Assembly (NCBI GenBank): GCA_027924025.1
Contig: AP026970.1
Coordinates: 2,254,501 to 2,318,500, forward strand
DNA length: 64,000 nucleotides
Direction: 5' to 3'
From: Comamonadaceae bacterium OS-4
Lineage (GTDB): Bacteria; Pseudomonadota; Gammaproteobacteria; Burkholderiales; Burkholderiaceae_C
The notes under the pieces are model-generated. The model searched no databases. It was not told where the DNA came from and worked only from the letters and a program-made list of their open reading frames with translations. This document shows positions 36,596-47,431 of the stretch, piece after piece. The translations under genes and the position numbers were made by a program. Position 1 is the stretch's first letter; each line of letters starts with the position of its first letter.

Positions 36596-36610
36596 GGAAA
36601 GAGAGCGACT

Positions 36611-36687
36611 TGGCGTGCCCGGAGGGGATCGAACCCCCGACCCACAGCTTAGAAGGCTGTTGCTCTATCCGACTGAGCTACGGGCAC
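36611..36687 (-). tRNA. tRNA-Arg (anticodon TCT)
   Basis: On the minus strand a 7-bp acceptor stem (GTGCCCG/CGGGCAC), D-loop AGTCGGAT, anticodon arm ACAGC-CTTCTAA-GCTGT with TCT, T-arm with GTTCGAT, discriminator G and encoded CCA. It reads AGA codons. Confidence 0.97.
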
Positions 36688-36741
36688 AAAGAACAAAGGC
36701 CCCAAAGCGTTAAAACTTCAGAGCCTTTGATTTTTAAAAAG

Positions 36742-36818
36742 TGGTCGGGGCGGCGGGATTCGAACTCGCGACCCTCTGCTCCCAAAGCAGATGCGCTACC
36801 AGGCTGCGCTACACCCCG
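36742..36818 (-). tRNA. tRNA-Pro (anticodon TGG)
   Basis: On the minus strand the acceptor CGGGGTG.../...CGCCCCG, anticodon arm TCTGC-TTTGGGA-GCAGA with TGG, T-loop GTTCGAA, discriminator A and encoded CCA. It lies 54 bp upstream of tRNA-Arg; the pair is probably one transcript. Confidence 0.97.
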
Positions 36819-36888
36819 ACAGCTGGTATTCTAACCTGATAAAACAGCTGTTTTCAGCTTCGACATCGTTTTTTTGCACCTCCCCTCC

Positions 36889-37629
36889 ATGTCTACATCG
36901 TCCCCCTTGCTGCCCTGGTTGGAACCCGGCGAATCATTTCCGAGCACCTCTGCAGCTTGGGGAGAAGACTCGCCGGCCCCAGGCTTGCTCGCAGCCGGCG
37001 GCGATCTGGAGCCCGCGACTTTGCTCCGCGCCTACTCCAACGGCATCTTCCCCTGGTATAGCGAAGGCCAACCCACACTTTGGTGGAGCACAAGTCCACG
37101 AATGACCCTATGGGTGGATGAGTTTCGGCTACACAGATCCCTCAAGAAAACCATCCGACGTTTCCGGGACACCCGAGGTTGTGAAATACGGGTGGACAGC
37201 TCTTTCGAACAAGTCATTGAAGCCTGCTCCTTGACCCCTCGCGATGGACAAAACGGCACATGGATACTGCCGGAAATCCGGGCGGCATATCTCCGTTTGC
37301 ACCGTGCAGGGCACGCGCACAGCATCGAGACTTGGCAAGATGGTGAATTGGTTGGCGGCTTGTACTGCGTCTGTATCGGTCACGCCGTGTTTGGCGAATC
37401 GATGTTTGCAAGGCGAACCGACGCATCCAAGCTGGCTTTGGCTGCATTAGTGGCGATTGCCCGCCACCACAAGGTCGCATGGATTGATTGCCAGCAAGTC
37501 ACCTCACATCTGGCCTTCATGGGCGCACGGCCGATTGACAAAAAAGCGTTCCAACAGTGCCTCGACTCCGCCATACCCAAGCCCCCCATTGAGTGGCACT
37601 TTGACCGCCTATACTGGAATTACTTGTAG
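36889..37629 (+). CDS. aat: Leucyl/phenylalanyl-tRNA--protein transferase
   Basis: Adds Leu or Phe to proteins with N-terminal Arg or Lys, creating N-degrons for ClpS/ClpAP. The 246-aa protein carries the family signatures '[13 protein letters not shown]', 'WWSTSPRM', '[20 protein letters not shown]' and '[17 protein letters not shown]'. ATG at 36889 is preferred to a TTG at 36874. The partner bpt follows by 20 bp. Confidence 0.96.
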   Translation: MSTSSPLLPWLEPGESFPSTSAAWGEDSPAPGLLAAGGDLEPATLLRAYSNGIFPWYSEGQPTLWWSTSPRMTLWVDEFRLHRSLKKTIRRFRDTRGCEIRVDSSFEQVIEACSLTPRDGQNGTWILPEIRAAYLRLHRAGHAHSIETWQDGELVGGLYCVCIGHAVFGESMFARRTDASKLALAALVAIARHHKVAWIDCQQVTSHLAFMGARPIDKKAFQQCLDSAIPKPPIEWHFDRLYWNYL

Positions 37630-37649
37630 TCAGCTTGCGAAACCCTGCC

Positions 37650-38408
37650 ATGACCGATCTGACGGATCTCCCCATCCAAACACTGCAGTTTTATGCCACT
37701 GCGCCGTACGACTGCAGTTACCTGTCGGACCGACAAGCCCGCTCCCAAGTAGCCACGCCCAGCCACATTATTGACACGGCGACCTACTCCAGCCTGGTTG
37801 AAAAAGGCTTCCGGCGCAGCGGCATGTTCACCTACCGCCCATACTGTGATGGGTGCCAGGCCTGCACCCCGCTTCGCATCCCGGTAGAACAATTCCGCGC
37901 CAACAAGAGCCAGAAAAGAGCGGCAAGACAGCACGCCAACTTGCAGGCCCGCGTACTAAACTTGGGCTTCTCGAGGGAACACTACGACCTCTATCTGCGC
38001 TACCAACTCGCCAGACATGCCGGCGGAGGCATGGACGAGGACAGCATCGATCAGTATGTGCAGTTTCTGCTGCAGAGCCGCGTGAACTCCCGCTTGGTTG
38101 AGTTTCGGGAAGCGACAGATGGCGAACAAAGTTTGGGCGCACTCAAAATGGTGTCCATCTTGGATGTCCTCGACAACGGCTTATCCGCGGTGTACACGTT
38201 TTTTGCACCCGATGAAGGTGCCAGTTATGGAACCTTCAATGTGCTGTGGCAGATTGAGCAGGCCAAACAGCTTGGGCTGCCGTATGTCTACCTGGGCTAC
38301 TGGATTGAGAGCAGTCCGAAAATGCAATACAAGGCCAACTTCAAGCCTCATGAATTATTGGTCAACGGCAACTGGAATGCAACAGGGCCATTGAACCCAC
38401 GGGTATAG
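37650..38408 (+). CDS. bpt: Aspartate/glutamate leucyltransferase (Bpt)
   Basis: Adds Leu to proteins with N-terminal Asp or Glu, the second branch of the bacterial N-degron pathway. The 252-aa protein has '[16 protein letters not shown]', '[26 protein letters not shown]' halves of the ATE N-domain (C-x2-C) and the C-terminal '[20 protein letters not shown]'. ATG at 37650. It is co-transcribed with aat. Confidence 0.95.
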   Translation: MTDLTDLPIQTLQFYATAPYDCSYLSDRQARSQVATPSHIIDTATYSSLVEKGFRRSGMFTYRPYCDGCQACTPLRIPVEQFRANKSQKRAARQHANLQARVLNLGFSREHYDLYLRYQLARHAGGGMDEDSIDQYVQFLLQSRVNSRLVEFREATDGEQSLGALKMVSILDVLDNGLSAVYTFFAPDEGASYGTFNVLWQIEQAKQLGLPYVYLGYWIESSPKMQYKANFKPHELLVNGNWNATGPLNPRV

Positions 38409-38443
38409 GGGCTTTGACGGGTTAACATCTGCCACGAAGCACC

Positions 38444-39229
38444 ATGACTAAAAAAGAACACGACCCCCAAGCCGCGCCCGCAGTTCAAGTGCTGGAGCGC
38501 ATGTTCACGTTGATAGACGTCCTCGCTTCCAGAGAAGAGGCGATCCCACTGAAGGAAATCAGTGAGCGCGCTGGCTTGCACCCCTCTACAACGCACCGTA
38601 TCTTGAATGACTTGGTGTCGGGGCGGTTTGTCGATCGACCACAATCAGGCAGCTACCGCCTTGGGATGCGCCTGTTGGAGCTGGGGAATCTCGTGAAGGC
38701 CCGCTTGAACGTCCGCGACGCAGCGCTGGGTCCTATGCGCGAGCTGCACAAATTAATTCAACAGCCCGTTAACCTGAGCATGCGCCAGGGCGATGAAATC
38801 ATTTATGTCGAGCGCGCCTACAGTGAACGCAGTGGAATGCAGGTGGTCAGAGCGATTGGCGGACGCGCACCGCTACACCTCACCTCGGTGGGTAAATTGT
38901 TTTTGGCCGCTGATGATCCTTTGCGCATTCGCTCTTATGCCACCAGAACAGGGCTGCAAGGCCATACCAAAAACAGCATCACCGACTTGGACGTGTTGGA
39001 GCGCGAGCTCTCCAAGGTCCGTCAATACGGCCAGGCAAGTGACAATGAAGAACTCGAACTCGGCGTCCGCTGCATGGCCGCTGGTATTTACGACGACCAA
39101 GGCAAGCTGATCGCAGGCCTGTCCATCTCAGCGCCTTCCGGTCGCCTGGAAGACGACTGGCTACCGAAACTCAAAGAAACCGCGAGACACATCTCGGAGA
39201 CATTGGGGTTTAGAGCCCCCCAAAGATAA
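38444..39229 (+). CDS. IclR-family transcriptional regulator (261 aa)
   Basis: N-terminal winged HTH ('PLKEISERAGLHPSTTHRIL', 'FVDRPQSGSYRLGMRL') and a C-terminal IclR effector domain with 'GGRAPLHLTSVGKLFLAA' and 'ELGVRCMAAGIYDDQGKLIAGLSIS'. Family members sense aromatic or small organic acids. No catabolic genes lie next to it, so the target is unknown; it may act elsewhere. It starts 35 bp after bpt. Confidence 0.93.
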   Translation: MTKKEHDPQAAPAVQVLERMFTLIDVLASREEAIPLKEISERAGLHPSTTHRILNDLVSGRFVDRPQSGSYRLGMRLLELGNLVKARLNVRDAALGPMRELHKLIQQPVNLSMRQGDEIIYVERAYSERSGMQVVRAIGGRAPLHLTSVGKLFLAADDPLRIRSYATRTGLQGHTKNSITDLDVLERELSKVRQYGQASDNEELELGVRCMAAGIYDDQGKLIAGLSISAPSGRLEDDWLPKLKETARHISETLGFRAPQR

Positions 39230-39253
39230 AAGCCTGCAAGAGCAGGCTTTTTT
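39228..39253. terminator. Rho-independent terminator after the iclR gene
   Basis: AGCCTGC (39231-39237) / GCAGGCT (39242-39248), loop AAGA, A-run before and T-run after, so it can work for both the iclR gene and convergent pbpG. Confidence 0.9.
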
Positions 39254-39254
39254 A

Positions 39255-40355
39255 TCAGTTCGTCGCAATACGACTGTCGAATCCCTTAAGGGCAAGCGGT
39301 GAGGCTTTCGTAGCCGCTGGGTGCCCAGTTTCCACCCACTTGCGGACACGTTCGGCGTCCGCAATCCGCGTCAGCTTACCGGCTGAATCCAGAAAAACCA
39401 TGATGAGTTTACGGCCTGATATTTTGGCCTGCATCACCAAACACTGCCCTGCCTCGGTGATGTAACCCGTTTTTTGCAGGCCGATATCCCACGCAGGATT
39501 TTTGACCAAACGATTGGTGTTGTTGTACTGCAAGGTACGGTTACCTACTTCCACCTGGTAGCCGGTAGATGTCGACAATTCACGCAAAGTCTGGTCGCTG
39601 TAGGCGTAACTCACCAGCGTCGCCAAATCCTTGGCGCTGGACTGATTGCGGCTGTTCAGGCCTGTGGGTTCCACATACTGCGTGTCCGACATGCCTAAAA
39701 GCTTCGCTTTGCGATTCATCAAGTTGACAAAATGCTGCAAACCACCGGGATAGGTTCTGCCCAGCGCATGTGCGGCCCGATTTTCACTCGCCATCAGGGC
39801 CAGGTGAAGCAGTTCGCCGCGTGACAGCTCAGTACCAACCCGCAAACGCGAGGAGCTGCCTTTCTCGGTATCCACATCAGCCTGGGTAATCTCGATGGAC
39901 TCTTCCATCGGAAGACGTGCTTCGCTGATCAGCACGCCGGTCATCAATTTAGTGATCGAAGCGATAGGCAGCACTGCATTCTCGTTCTTGCTAAACAGCA
40001 CTTCCTTGGTGTCTTGGTCCACCACAAAGGCGACGCTCGACTTCAAATCCAGTGCGTCCTGCTTGCCATGCAAGCCTGCGAGTTGCCCATAGGATGGTTT
40101 GGGAGCAACGGCGACTACGGCCTTTTTGATATTTTTGACGACAGGCTTTTTGGCGGAGACCCGCTTGGTAGCTGAAACTTCCTTTTGTTTGCGTACTGCC
40201 TTGGCAGCTACCTTTTTACTTTGCGAAGCCTTGACTTGCGAAGTTTTGGCAGTGGCTTTCTTGCTATGCGTCGTGGCTAATGCTGAAAAAGGAAGTAGCA
40301 GCACGGAAGCCATCAGACCTGCGGCGCTGAGTTGAATAATGATGCGTTTCAACAT
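39255..40355 (-). CDS. pbpG: D-alanyl-D-alanine endopeptidase PbpG (PBP7-like)
   Basis: A periplasmic S11-family peptidase that cleaves peptidoglycan cross-links. A signal peptide (1-27, ends ALATT) is followed by a Lys/Ala/Val-rich linker (30-85) of low complexity and the catalytic domain with S133-x2-K136 ('ASITKLMTG'), S190-E-N192 and K295-T-G297. ATG at 40355 has AAAGGA upstream. The linker, with about 18 Lys in 55 residues, may bind acidic wall polymers. It lies downstream of leuA behind a terminator. Confidence 0.94.
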   Translation of the reverse strand: MLKRIIIQLSAAGLMASVLLLPFSALATTHSKKATAKTSQVKASQSKKVAAKAVRKQKEVSATKRVSAKKPVVKNIKKAVVAVAPKPSYGQLAGLHGKQDALDLKSSVAFVVDQDTKEVLFSKNENAVLPIASITKLMTGVLISEARLPMEESIEITQADVDTEKGSSSRLRVGTELSRGELLHLALMASENRAAHALGRTYPGGLQHFVNLMNRKAKLLGMSDTQYVEPTGLNSRNQSSAKDLATLVSYAYSDQTLRELSTSTGYQVEVGNRTLQYNNTNRLVKNPAWDIGLQKTGYITEAGQCLVMQAKISGRKLIMVFLDSAGKLTRIADAERVRKWVETGHPAATKASPLALKGFDSRIATN

Positions 40356-40366
40356 AGTTCCTTTAA

Positions 40367-40400
40367 AAAAAACGCCTGCAATCCATAGGCAGACGCTTTT
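40367..40400 (-). terminator. Terminator between leuA and pbpG
   Basis: On the minus strand AAAAGCGTCTGC pairs with GCAGGCGTTTT using two G-U pairs, followed by a T-run that ends just before the pbpG ribosome site. Confidence 0.75.
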
Positions 40401-40488
40401 TATAGTGTTCCCCGCCAGTTTAATCAAAAAACATCAAATAGATCAACTACTTGCGCGCTGAACCTCAACTATTTTCAAATTTACCTGC

Positions 40489-42027
40489 TCAGCCCTGCGC
40501 CGCAACACGGTCTGACTTGCTTTGCAGCTTGTTCAAAGCACTCAAGTAAGCCTTGGCCGACGCCACCACGATGTCCGGATCAGACCCGACTCCGTTGACC
40601 ACACGTCCGCTGTTTTGAAGTCGCACCGTCACTTCGCCTTGGCTCTCCGTCGACCCGCTGATCGCGTTCACCGAGTACAAGACCATTTCAGCCCCGCTTT
40701 GCACCAGCGACTCGATCGCTTTCAGCGACGCATCGACCGGCCCATTGCCGTCAGAGGCGCCCTTCATCTCTTTGCCACCCGAGGTAAACACAATCGTGGC
40801 CTGGGGCCGCTCCCCTGTCTCGCTATGCTGTGACAATGAGACGAACCCATATTGTTCGATCTCCGACGACACACTCTCATCGCCAACCAGCGCAAGGATG
40901 TCTTCGTCAAAAATTTCGCTTTTGCGATCAGCCAGTTCCTTGAAGCGGGCGAACGCTGCGTTGATCTCGGTCTCGCTGCCAAGTTGGACACCCAACTCCT
41001 GCAGGCGCTGTTTGAAGGCATTGCGGCCGCTCAGCTTGCCCAACACGATTTTGTTGGCGGTCCAGCCCACATCTTCCGCCCGCATGATTTCATAGGTGTC
41101 GCGGGCCTTCAGAACGCCGTCTTGGTGAATACCAGAGGCATGGGCAAACGCATTGGCACCGACCACCGCCTTATTGGGCTGAACGACAAAACCGGTGGTC
41201 TGACTGACCATGCGGCTTGCCGCGAGGATGTGCGTTGCATCAATTCCCAGCTCCAGCCCGAAATAGTCTTTGCGGGTCTTCACGGCCATCACAATCTCTT
41301 CCAGACTGCAATTACCCGCACGCTCGCCCAAGCCATTGACCGTGCACTCTACTTGGCGTGCCCCTCCAATTTTCACCCCTGCCAAGGAGTTGGCGACTGC
41401 CATACCCAAGTCGTTGTGGCAATGCACCGACCAGATTGCCTTGTCAGAGTTGGGAATGCGTTCGCGCAATGATTTGATGAAGTTGCCATACAGCTCAGGG
41501 ACCGCATAACCGACCGTATCGGGCACGTTGATGGTGGTAGCCCCTTCAGCAATCACCGCTTCGAGAACGCGGCACAAAAAGTCAGGGTCGCTGCGGTAAC
41601 CGTCTTCCGGGCTGAACTCGATGTCAGCGACCAAGTTGCGAGCAAAGCGCACGGACTGTTTGGCCTGTTCCAGCACTTGCTCAGGCGACATACGGAGCTT
41701 TTTCTCCATGTGCAGTGCAGAGGTCGCAATAAAGGTGTGAATTCGCGCGCTGTTGGCGCCCTTGAGCGCCTCGGCGGCTCGGGCAATGTCACGGTCGTTG
41801 GCGCGCGACAACGAACACACGGTGGAATCCTTGATTGAGTTGGCAATCAGCTGCACTGCCTCAAAATCGCCGTTCGAACTTGCTGCAAAACCGGCCTCGA
41901 TCACGTCCACGCGCAAGCGTTCCAGCTGACGGGCAATACGCAGCTTCTCGTCACGGGTCATCGAGGCGCCGGGCGACTGTTCGCCATCGCGCAAAGTGGT
42001 GTCAAAAATAATCAGTTTGTCAGACAT
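40489..42027 (-). CDS. leuA: 2-isopropylmalate synthase
   Basis: First committed step of leucine synthesis: condenses acetyl-CoA with 2-oxoisovalerate. The 512-aa protein has '[17 protein letters not shown]', '[18 protein letters not shown]' (metal His pair), '[18 protein letters not shown]' and the C-terminal regulatory LeuA dimer domain ending about residue 500, so leucine feedback is expected. It is 16 bp after pssA. Confidence 0.97.
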   Translation of the reverse strand: MSDKLIIFDTTLRDGEQSPGASMTRDEKLRIARQLERLRVDVIEAGFAASSNGDFEAVQLIANSIKDSTVCSLSRANDRDIARAAEALKGANSARIHTFIATSALHMEKKLRMSPEQVLEQAKQSVRFARNLVADIEFSPEDGYRSDPDFLCRVLEAVIAEGATTINVPDTVGYAVPELYGNFIKSLRERIPNSDKAIWSVHCHNDLGMAVANSLAGVKIGGARQVECTVNGLGERAGNCSLEEIVMAVKTRKDYFGLELGIDATHILAASRMVSQTTGFVVQPNKAVVGANAFAHASGIHQDGVLKARDTYEIMRAEDVGWTANKIVLGKLSGRNAFKQRLQELGVQLGSETEINAAFARFKELADRKSEIFDEDILALVGDESVSSEIEQYGFVSLSQHSETGERPQATIVFTSGGKEMKGASDGNGPVDASLKAIESLVQSGAEMVLYSVNAISGSTESQGEVTVRLQNSGRVVNGVGSDPDIVVASAKAYLSALNKLQSKSDRVAAQG

Positions 42028-42043
42028 GGAAATTCCCCTCGTT

Positions 42044-42859
42044 CTATCGATGCAAGCCGCGCTCTTCAGGCTCGTCGGTCGACGTGCTGATCACACTGGT
42101 TCGCACACCACGGGCGCGACGCACCAGATACACCACGTACCCACTAAATCCATACACCACGAACACGCCGAACATCACAATCGGCGGGTGGATATTGATC
42201 ACCGCAATGCCAAGAGCGATTAGAACAATCACGACAAAGGGAACACTGCGCTTCATTTGCACATCTTTGAAGCTGTAAAACGGAACGTTGGTCACCATGG
42301 TCAGACCCGCATACAGGGCCAATGCAAATACCGGCCAAGCCACTGATGGGCCTGATATGCCCTGGTCTGTCGCAACCCAGATAAAACCCGCCACCAACGC
42401 AGCAGCTGCTGGAGACGGCAGGCCCTGAAAGTAACGTTTGTCCACGACCGTGGTGTTGACATTGAATCGTGCCAAACGGAGTGCTGCGCACGCGCAATAC
42501 ACAAAGGCAGCAAACCAGCCCCAACGCCCCAGATCCCGCAACGCCCACTCATAGGAAATCAATGCGGGTGCCGCACCAAAAGACACCATGTCGGAGAGCG
42601 AATCCATCTGCTCACCGAAGGCGCTTTGGGTGTTGGTCATCCGGGCAACCCGGCCGTCCAGGCTATCGAGCACCATGGCGCAAAAGATGCCTGCAGCCGC
42701 GAGATCAAAGCGGCCATTCATCGCCATGACAATGGCGTAAAAGCCACCGAACAAGGCAGCCAAAGTAAACAAGTTCGGCAGCACATAGATGCCTTTGCGC
42801 CGGTTTTTAACACCGCCACCATTACCGGTCGAACTTTGGGTTTCTATTCCATCATGCAT
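42044..42859 (-). CDS. pssA: CDP-diacylglycerol--serine O-phosphatidyltransferase
   Basis: Makes phosphatidylserine, the precursor of phosphatidylethanolamine. A CDP-alcohol phosphatidyltransferase of the polytopic type, with the motif D-G-x2-A-R-x8-G-x3-D-x3-D ('SLDGRVARM' ... '[10 protein letters not shown]') and about eight helices; 271 aa. It lies between ilvC and leuA, an arrangement conserved in many Burkholderiales. A psd gene, which I recall near pssA in some relatives, is not here. Confidence 0.95.
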   Translation of the reverse strand: MHDGIETQSSTGNGGGVKNRRKGIYVLPNLFTLAALFGGFYAIVMAMNGRFDLAAAGIFCAMVLDSLDGRVARMTNTQSAFGEQMDSLSDMVSFGAAPALISYEWALRDLGRWGWFAAFVYCACAALRLARFNVNTTVVDKRYFQGLPSPAAAALVAGFIWVATDQGISGPSVAWPVFALALYAGLTMVTNVPFYSFKDVQMKRSVPFVVIVLIALGIAVINIHPPIVMFGVFVVYGFSGYVVYLVRRARGVRTSVISTSTDEPEERGLHR

Positions 42860-42969
42860 GCCATCTCCAGGGAGGGCCTTTGAGGCCCAATACGTTCCAA
42901 AACAACCGGAACAAAGTCAGGCACGCAGTGTAAGCCAGTGCGCGATCCATCCATAGAAGAACCACCAAA

Positions 42970-42997
42970 GCAAAAGGCCACCGAAGTGGCCTTTTGC
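42970..42997. terminator. Hairpin terminator between ilvC and pssA
   Basis: GCAAAAGGCCAC (42970-42981) / GTGGCCTTTTGC (42986-42997), perfect, loop CGAA. It lies 17 bp after the ilvC stop on the minus strand, separating ilvBHC from pssA-leuA at least partly. Confidence 0.85.
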
Positions 42998-43013
42998 GCT
43001 CAGCCACAGGGGC

Positions 43014-44081
<1,068 letters not shown>

Positions 44082-44122
44082 CTAAGCTCGGGGCGAACGG
44101 TAAACACTGTCGCCAAACAATC

Positions 44123-44155
44123 CCTGTGTGTTGAGCCAGCCGAAGCGCACACAGG
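44123..44155. other. Inverted repeat between ilvH and ilvC
   Basis: CCTGTGTG (44123-44130) and CACACAGG (44148-44155) are exact complements in the 135-bp gap. There is no T-run. It may be an RNA-processing or attenuation hairpin inside the ilvBHC transcript. Confidence 0.4.
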
Positions 44156-44165
44156 AAAACCTTCA

Positions 44166-44657
44166 TCAAACCCGCAGAATGCGCTCGCCGCGACCGATGC
44201 CGCTGGAACCGGTTCGCACCGTTTCCAGAATGGCAGTGCGCTCGATAGCTTCCAGGAACGCGTCGTTCTTGGATTGATCGCCTGTGAGTTCGATGGTGTA
44301 ACTCTTTTCCGTCACATCAATGATGCGGCCACGGAAGATGTCGGCCATGCGCTTCATCTCTTCGCGCTCCTTGCCCACCGCACGGACCTTCACCATCATG
44401 AGCTCACGCTCAATATAGGCGCCTTCTGTGAGGTCCACGACCTTCACCACTTCAATCAGGCGGTTCAGGTGCTTGGTGATTTGTTCGATCACGTCATCCG
44501 AACCATGGGTTTGGATGGTCATGCGTGACAAGCTCGGATCTTCCGTGGGAGCCACGGTCAGGGATTCAATGTTGTATCCACGGGCCGAAAACAAGCCCAC
44601 GACACGGGACAAGGCGCCGGGTTCGTTTTCCAGCAAAACTGCAATGATGTGTTTCAT
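44166..44657 (-). CDS. ilvH: Acetolactate synthase small (regulatory) subunit
   Basis: An ACT-domain subunit that activates the large subunit and confers valine inhibition. 'MKHIIAVLLENEPGALSRVV' and 'RGYNIESLTVAPTEDPSLSRMT' are the signatures; 163 aa is normal. ATG at 44657 is family-typical; codons upstream to 44705 are not. It follows ilvB by 136 bp. Confidence 0.97.
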   Translation of the reverse strand: MKHIIAVLLENEPGALSRVVGLFSARGYNIESLTVAPTEDPSLSRMTIQTHGSDDVIEQITKHLNRLIEVVKVVDLTEGAYIERELMMVKVRAVGKEREEMKRMADIFRGRIIDVTEKSYTIELTGDQSKNDAFLEAIERTAILETVRTGSSGIGRGERILRV

Positions 44658-44793
44658 AAGTACCGATTCCTCTTTTCGCTGCCCTCCCCGTGCGGCGGTA
44701 ACCACACAGCTCGGCAGACAATAGATTCTTCAAAAATGATAGCAGCCCGCGCACACGAGGTGTGCGCCAGAGCACTATTTGGCGCAAATCCGC

Positions 44794-46572
44794 TTAAAGG
44801 TCCTCCGAGCCGAGCAGCATCTCTGTGATGCCCTTGCCGGCCTGGACCATGGGGAACACGTTTTCAGTGGGGTCTGTGCGGAAGTCCATGAACACCGTGC
44901 GGTCCTTGAGCTTGCGGGCCTCGCGCAGTGCGGGCTCCACATCCTGGGGGCGCTCAATCAACATGCCGACGTGACCGTAGGCTTCTGCCAACTTCACAAA
45001 GTTCGGCAATGCATCCATGTAGCTGTGGCTGTAGCGGCCTTCGTACTCCACCTCTTGCCACTGACGCACCATCCCGAGAAAACGGTTGTTCAAAGAGCAA
45101 ATCTTGATCGGTGTGTTGTACTGCAGGCAGGTGGACAGCTCCTGGATATTCATTTGCACCGAGCCTTCGCCGGTAATACAGAACACCTCGCTTTGCGGCT
45201 TGGCCAGCTTGATGCCCATAGCGTAGGGAATGCCCACGCCCATGGTTCCCAAACCACCCGAATTAATCCAGCGACGTGGCTCGTCAAACTTGTAGTACTG
45301 CGCTGCCCACATCTGGTGCTGACCCACATCAGAGGTGATGTAAGTGTCCGCATCTTTGGTCATGTTCCAAAGCGTTTCCACCACGAACTGCGGCTTGATC
45401 ACATCCCCATTGCCGGGGTTGTATTTCATGCAATCGCGCTTGCGCCAGCCTTCAATCGTGTCCCACCATGCGCCCAATGCGTTGGCGTCGGGCTTGACAG
45501 CGCCTTCGCGAATCATGGCAATCATTTCGCTGAGCACGTCTTTCACGTCGCCCACGATCGGGATATCCACCTTCACCCGCTTGGAGATGCTGGATGGGTC
45601 GATGTCGATGTGAATGATCTTGCGCTCGTTCTGGGCAAAGTGCTTGGGATTGCCAATTACGCGGTCGTCAAAGCGTGCGCCCACTGCCAGCAATACATCG
45701 CAGTTTTGCATCGCGTTGTTGGCCTCTACGGTACCGTGCATGCCCAGCATGCCGAGGAACTTGCGGTCGCTCGCGGGGTATGCGCCCAAGCCCATCAAGG
45801 TGTTGGTGCAGGGGTAGCCCAACATGTCCACCAAGGTGCGGAGTTCGTGAGACGCGTTGCTCAGCAACACGCCGCCACCGGTGTAAATGTAGGGGCGTTT
45901 GGCGGTCAACAGCAGTTGCAAGGCCTTGCGAATTTGTCCGCCATGACCCTTGCGCACTGGGTTGTAAGAGCGCATTTCCACGCTCTCGGGATAGCCGTGG
46001 TAAGGCACCTTTTTGAAAGACACATCCTTGGGGATGTCCACCACCACGGGGCCGGGACGTCCGGTGCGCGCGATGTGGAAGGCCTTCTTCATGACTTCCG
46101 CCATGTCTTTGGCGTCCTTCACCAAGAAGTTGTGCTTCACGATAGGGCGCGTGATACCGACGGTGTCGCACTCCTGGAATGCATCGAGTCCGATCGCGTG
46201 CGTAGGCACCTGACCGGAAATGATCACCATGGGGATGCTGTCCATATAGGCCGTCGCAATGCCGGTCACCGCATTGGTCAGACCCGGCCCGGACGTCACC
46301 AGCGCTACGCCGACATCACCGGTGGCACGGGCATAGCCGTCCGCAGCATGCACAGCTGCCTGCTCGTGACGCACCAAAACGTGCTGAATCGTGTCTTGCT
46401 TGTAGAACGCGTCGTAAATGTGCAGAACTGCGCCGCCTGGGTAGCCCCAGATGTATTTGACGTTTTCGGCTTGAAGCGCTTTGACGAGGACTTCCGCGCC
46501 CCTCAACTCGGGAACAGCGGCGGATTTGGATGCGGATGCTGCCGAAGCGATTTCGGCTTTAGAAATTTCCAT
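44794..46572 (-). CDS. ilvB: Acetolactate synthase large (catalytic) subunit
   Basis: A thiamine-diphosphate enzyme joining two pyruvates, or pyruvate with 2-oxobutyrate. The 592-aa protein has 'WGYPGGAVLHIYDAF', the catalytic Glu in 'VRHEQAAVHAADGYARA', and the TPP motif starting 'GEGSVQMNIQEL' and ending 'CSLNN'. ATG at 46572 has AAAGG upstream; 70 further in-frame codons upstream are not coding-like. First gene of ilvB-ilvH-ilvC. Confidence 0.97.
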   Translation of the reverse strand: MEISKAEIASAASASKSAAVPELRGAEVLVKALQAENVKYIWGYPGGAVLHIYDAFYKQDTIQHVLVRHEQAAVHAADGYARATGDVGVALVTSGPGLTNAVTGIATAYMDSIPMVIISGQVPTHAIGLDAFQECDTVGITRPIVKHNFLVKDAKDMAEVMKKAFHIARTGRPGPVVVDIPKDVSFKKVPYHGYPESVEMRSYNPVRKGHGGQIRKALQLLLTAKRPYIYTGGGVLLSNASHELRTLVDMLGYPCTNTLMGLGAYPASDRKFLGMLGMHGTVEANNAMQNCDVLLAVGARFDDRVIGNPKHFAQNERKIIHIDIDPSSISKRVKVDIPIVGDVKDVLSEMIAMIREGAVKPDANALGAWWDTIEGWRKRDCMKYNPGNGDVIKPQFVVETLWNMTKDADTYITSDVGQHQMWAAQYYKFDEPRRWINSGGLGTMGVGIPYAMGIKLAKPQSEVFCITGEGSVQMNIQELSTCLQYNTPIKICSLNNRFLGMVRQWQEVEYEGRYSHSYMDALPNFVKLAEAYGHVGMLIERPQDVEPALREARKLKDRTVFMDFRTDPTENVFPMVQAGKGITEMLLGSEDL

Positions 46573-46864
46573 GATGAACCTTTGTGAATTTCTCTGACGA
46601 AAAACCTTGGGTGCCCCTTCGCAAACACTTGTGGAGTCGCGTCGGGACTTAAGATCAAAGCCATGAGCGCATTGAATGTTGCGCCGGACCAGGACCCGTT
46701 TGCCTTTTAATTGCAACCGTATTATGGCATTGCCGGCGTGCCACCCGTTTGATGGCAACAAGCCTACGAACTTGAAGTGCAATAATCCTCCACGTTAGTG
46801 CCGCCAAATACATGCCCCACTTGCACGGCGCGCCCCTCCTTTTTGCCAGCGATGGCCTTGTCAA
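46573..46864. promoter_or_regulatory. Divergent leader/promoter region of ilvB and the sigma-factor gene
   Basis: A 292-bp gap. On the ilvB strand a CATAAT (46721-46726) could be a -10 element, leaving an untranslated leader of about 145 bases. I looked for a leader peptide rich in Val, Leu or Ile followed by a terminator and did not see one, so classical attenuation is not supported. Confidence 0.35.
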
Positions 46865-47431
46865 TTGGCAACCGAAAAAGAACTTTCTGATTTTTTGAAG
46901 AGTGTTGAAAAACGGGCCTTCAAGCGTGCGGCGTACCACGTCCGCAATGACGAGTCCGCGTTAGACATTGTTCAAGACAGCATGATGAAACTGGCTGAAC
47001 ACTACGGACACAAGCCCGTAGAAGAACTGCCTATGCTGTTTCAACGCATTCTGTCCAACAGCACCCTTGACTGGTTCCGCAGGCAAAAGACCTATAGCGC
47101 CTTGTTTTCGACGCTCAGTGACTTCGAATCTGGAACTGAAGACGAAGATTTCAATCTACTGGAATCCTTGGTCACTGACCAAGGCGGCGAACAGTCAGAG
47201 AGCACAGAGACCCAGACAGAAAGGGCCCAAACCCTAAGATCTATCGAAGAAGAGGTTTTAAGACTCCCGCCACGTCAACGAGAAGCCTTCCTGATGCGTT
47301 ATTGGGAGGATATGGATGTCGCGGAAACTGCGACTGCGATGGGCTGTTCACAAGGCAGCGTAAAAACACACTGTTCCCGAGCGGTGCAAGCCTTGGGTAA
47401 TGCGTTAAGAGGAAAGGGAATCCGGCTATGA
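46865..47431 (+). CDS. ECF RNA polymerase sigma factor (188 aa)
   Basis: Region 2 ('ALDIVQDSMMKLAEHY' and 'ILSNSTLDWFRRQK') and region 4 ('LRLPPRQREAFLMRYWEDMD', HTH 'VAETATAMGCSQGSVKTHCSRA') of an extracytoplasmic-function sigma factor. The best start is TTG at 46865 (MATEKELSDF...), with no strong ribosome site, implying low translation; no in-frame ATG lies upstream. An acidic insert (about 95-120) separates the regions. It overlaps the next gene by ATGA, typical for a sigma factor with its anti-sigma factor. Confidence 0.9.
   Translation: MATEKELSDFLKSVEKRAFKRAAYHVRNDESALDIVQDSMMKLAEHYGHKPVEELPMLFQRILSNSTLDWFRRQKTYSALFSTLSDFESGTEDEDFNLLESLVTDQGGEQSESTETQTERAQTLRSIEEEVLRLPPRQREAFLMRYWEDMDVAETATAMGCSQGSVKTHCSRAVQALGNALRGKGIRL

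Noticed and set aside
42860..43013. A psd gene between ilvC and pssA, expected from some relatives
   Set aside because: The gap is only 154 bp and holds a terminator; no coding frame is present.
46573..46864. Attenuator with leader peptide before ilvB
   Set aside because: No short frame rich in Val/Leu/Ile and no terminator/antiterminator pair could be found.
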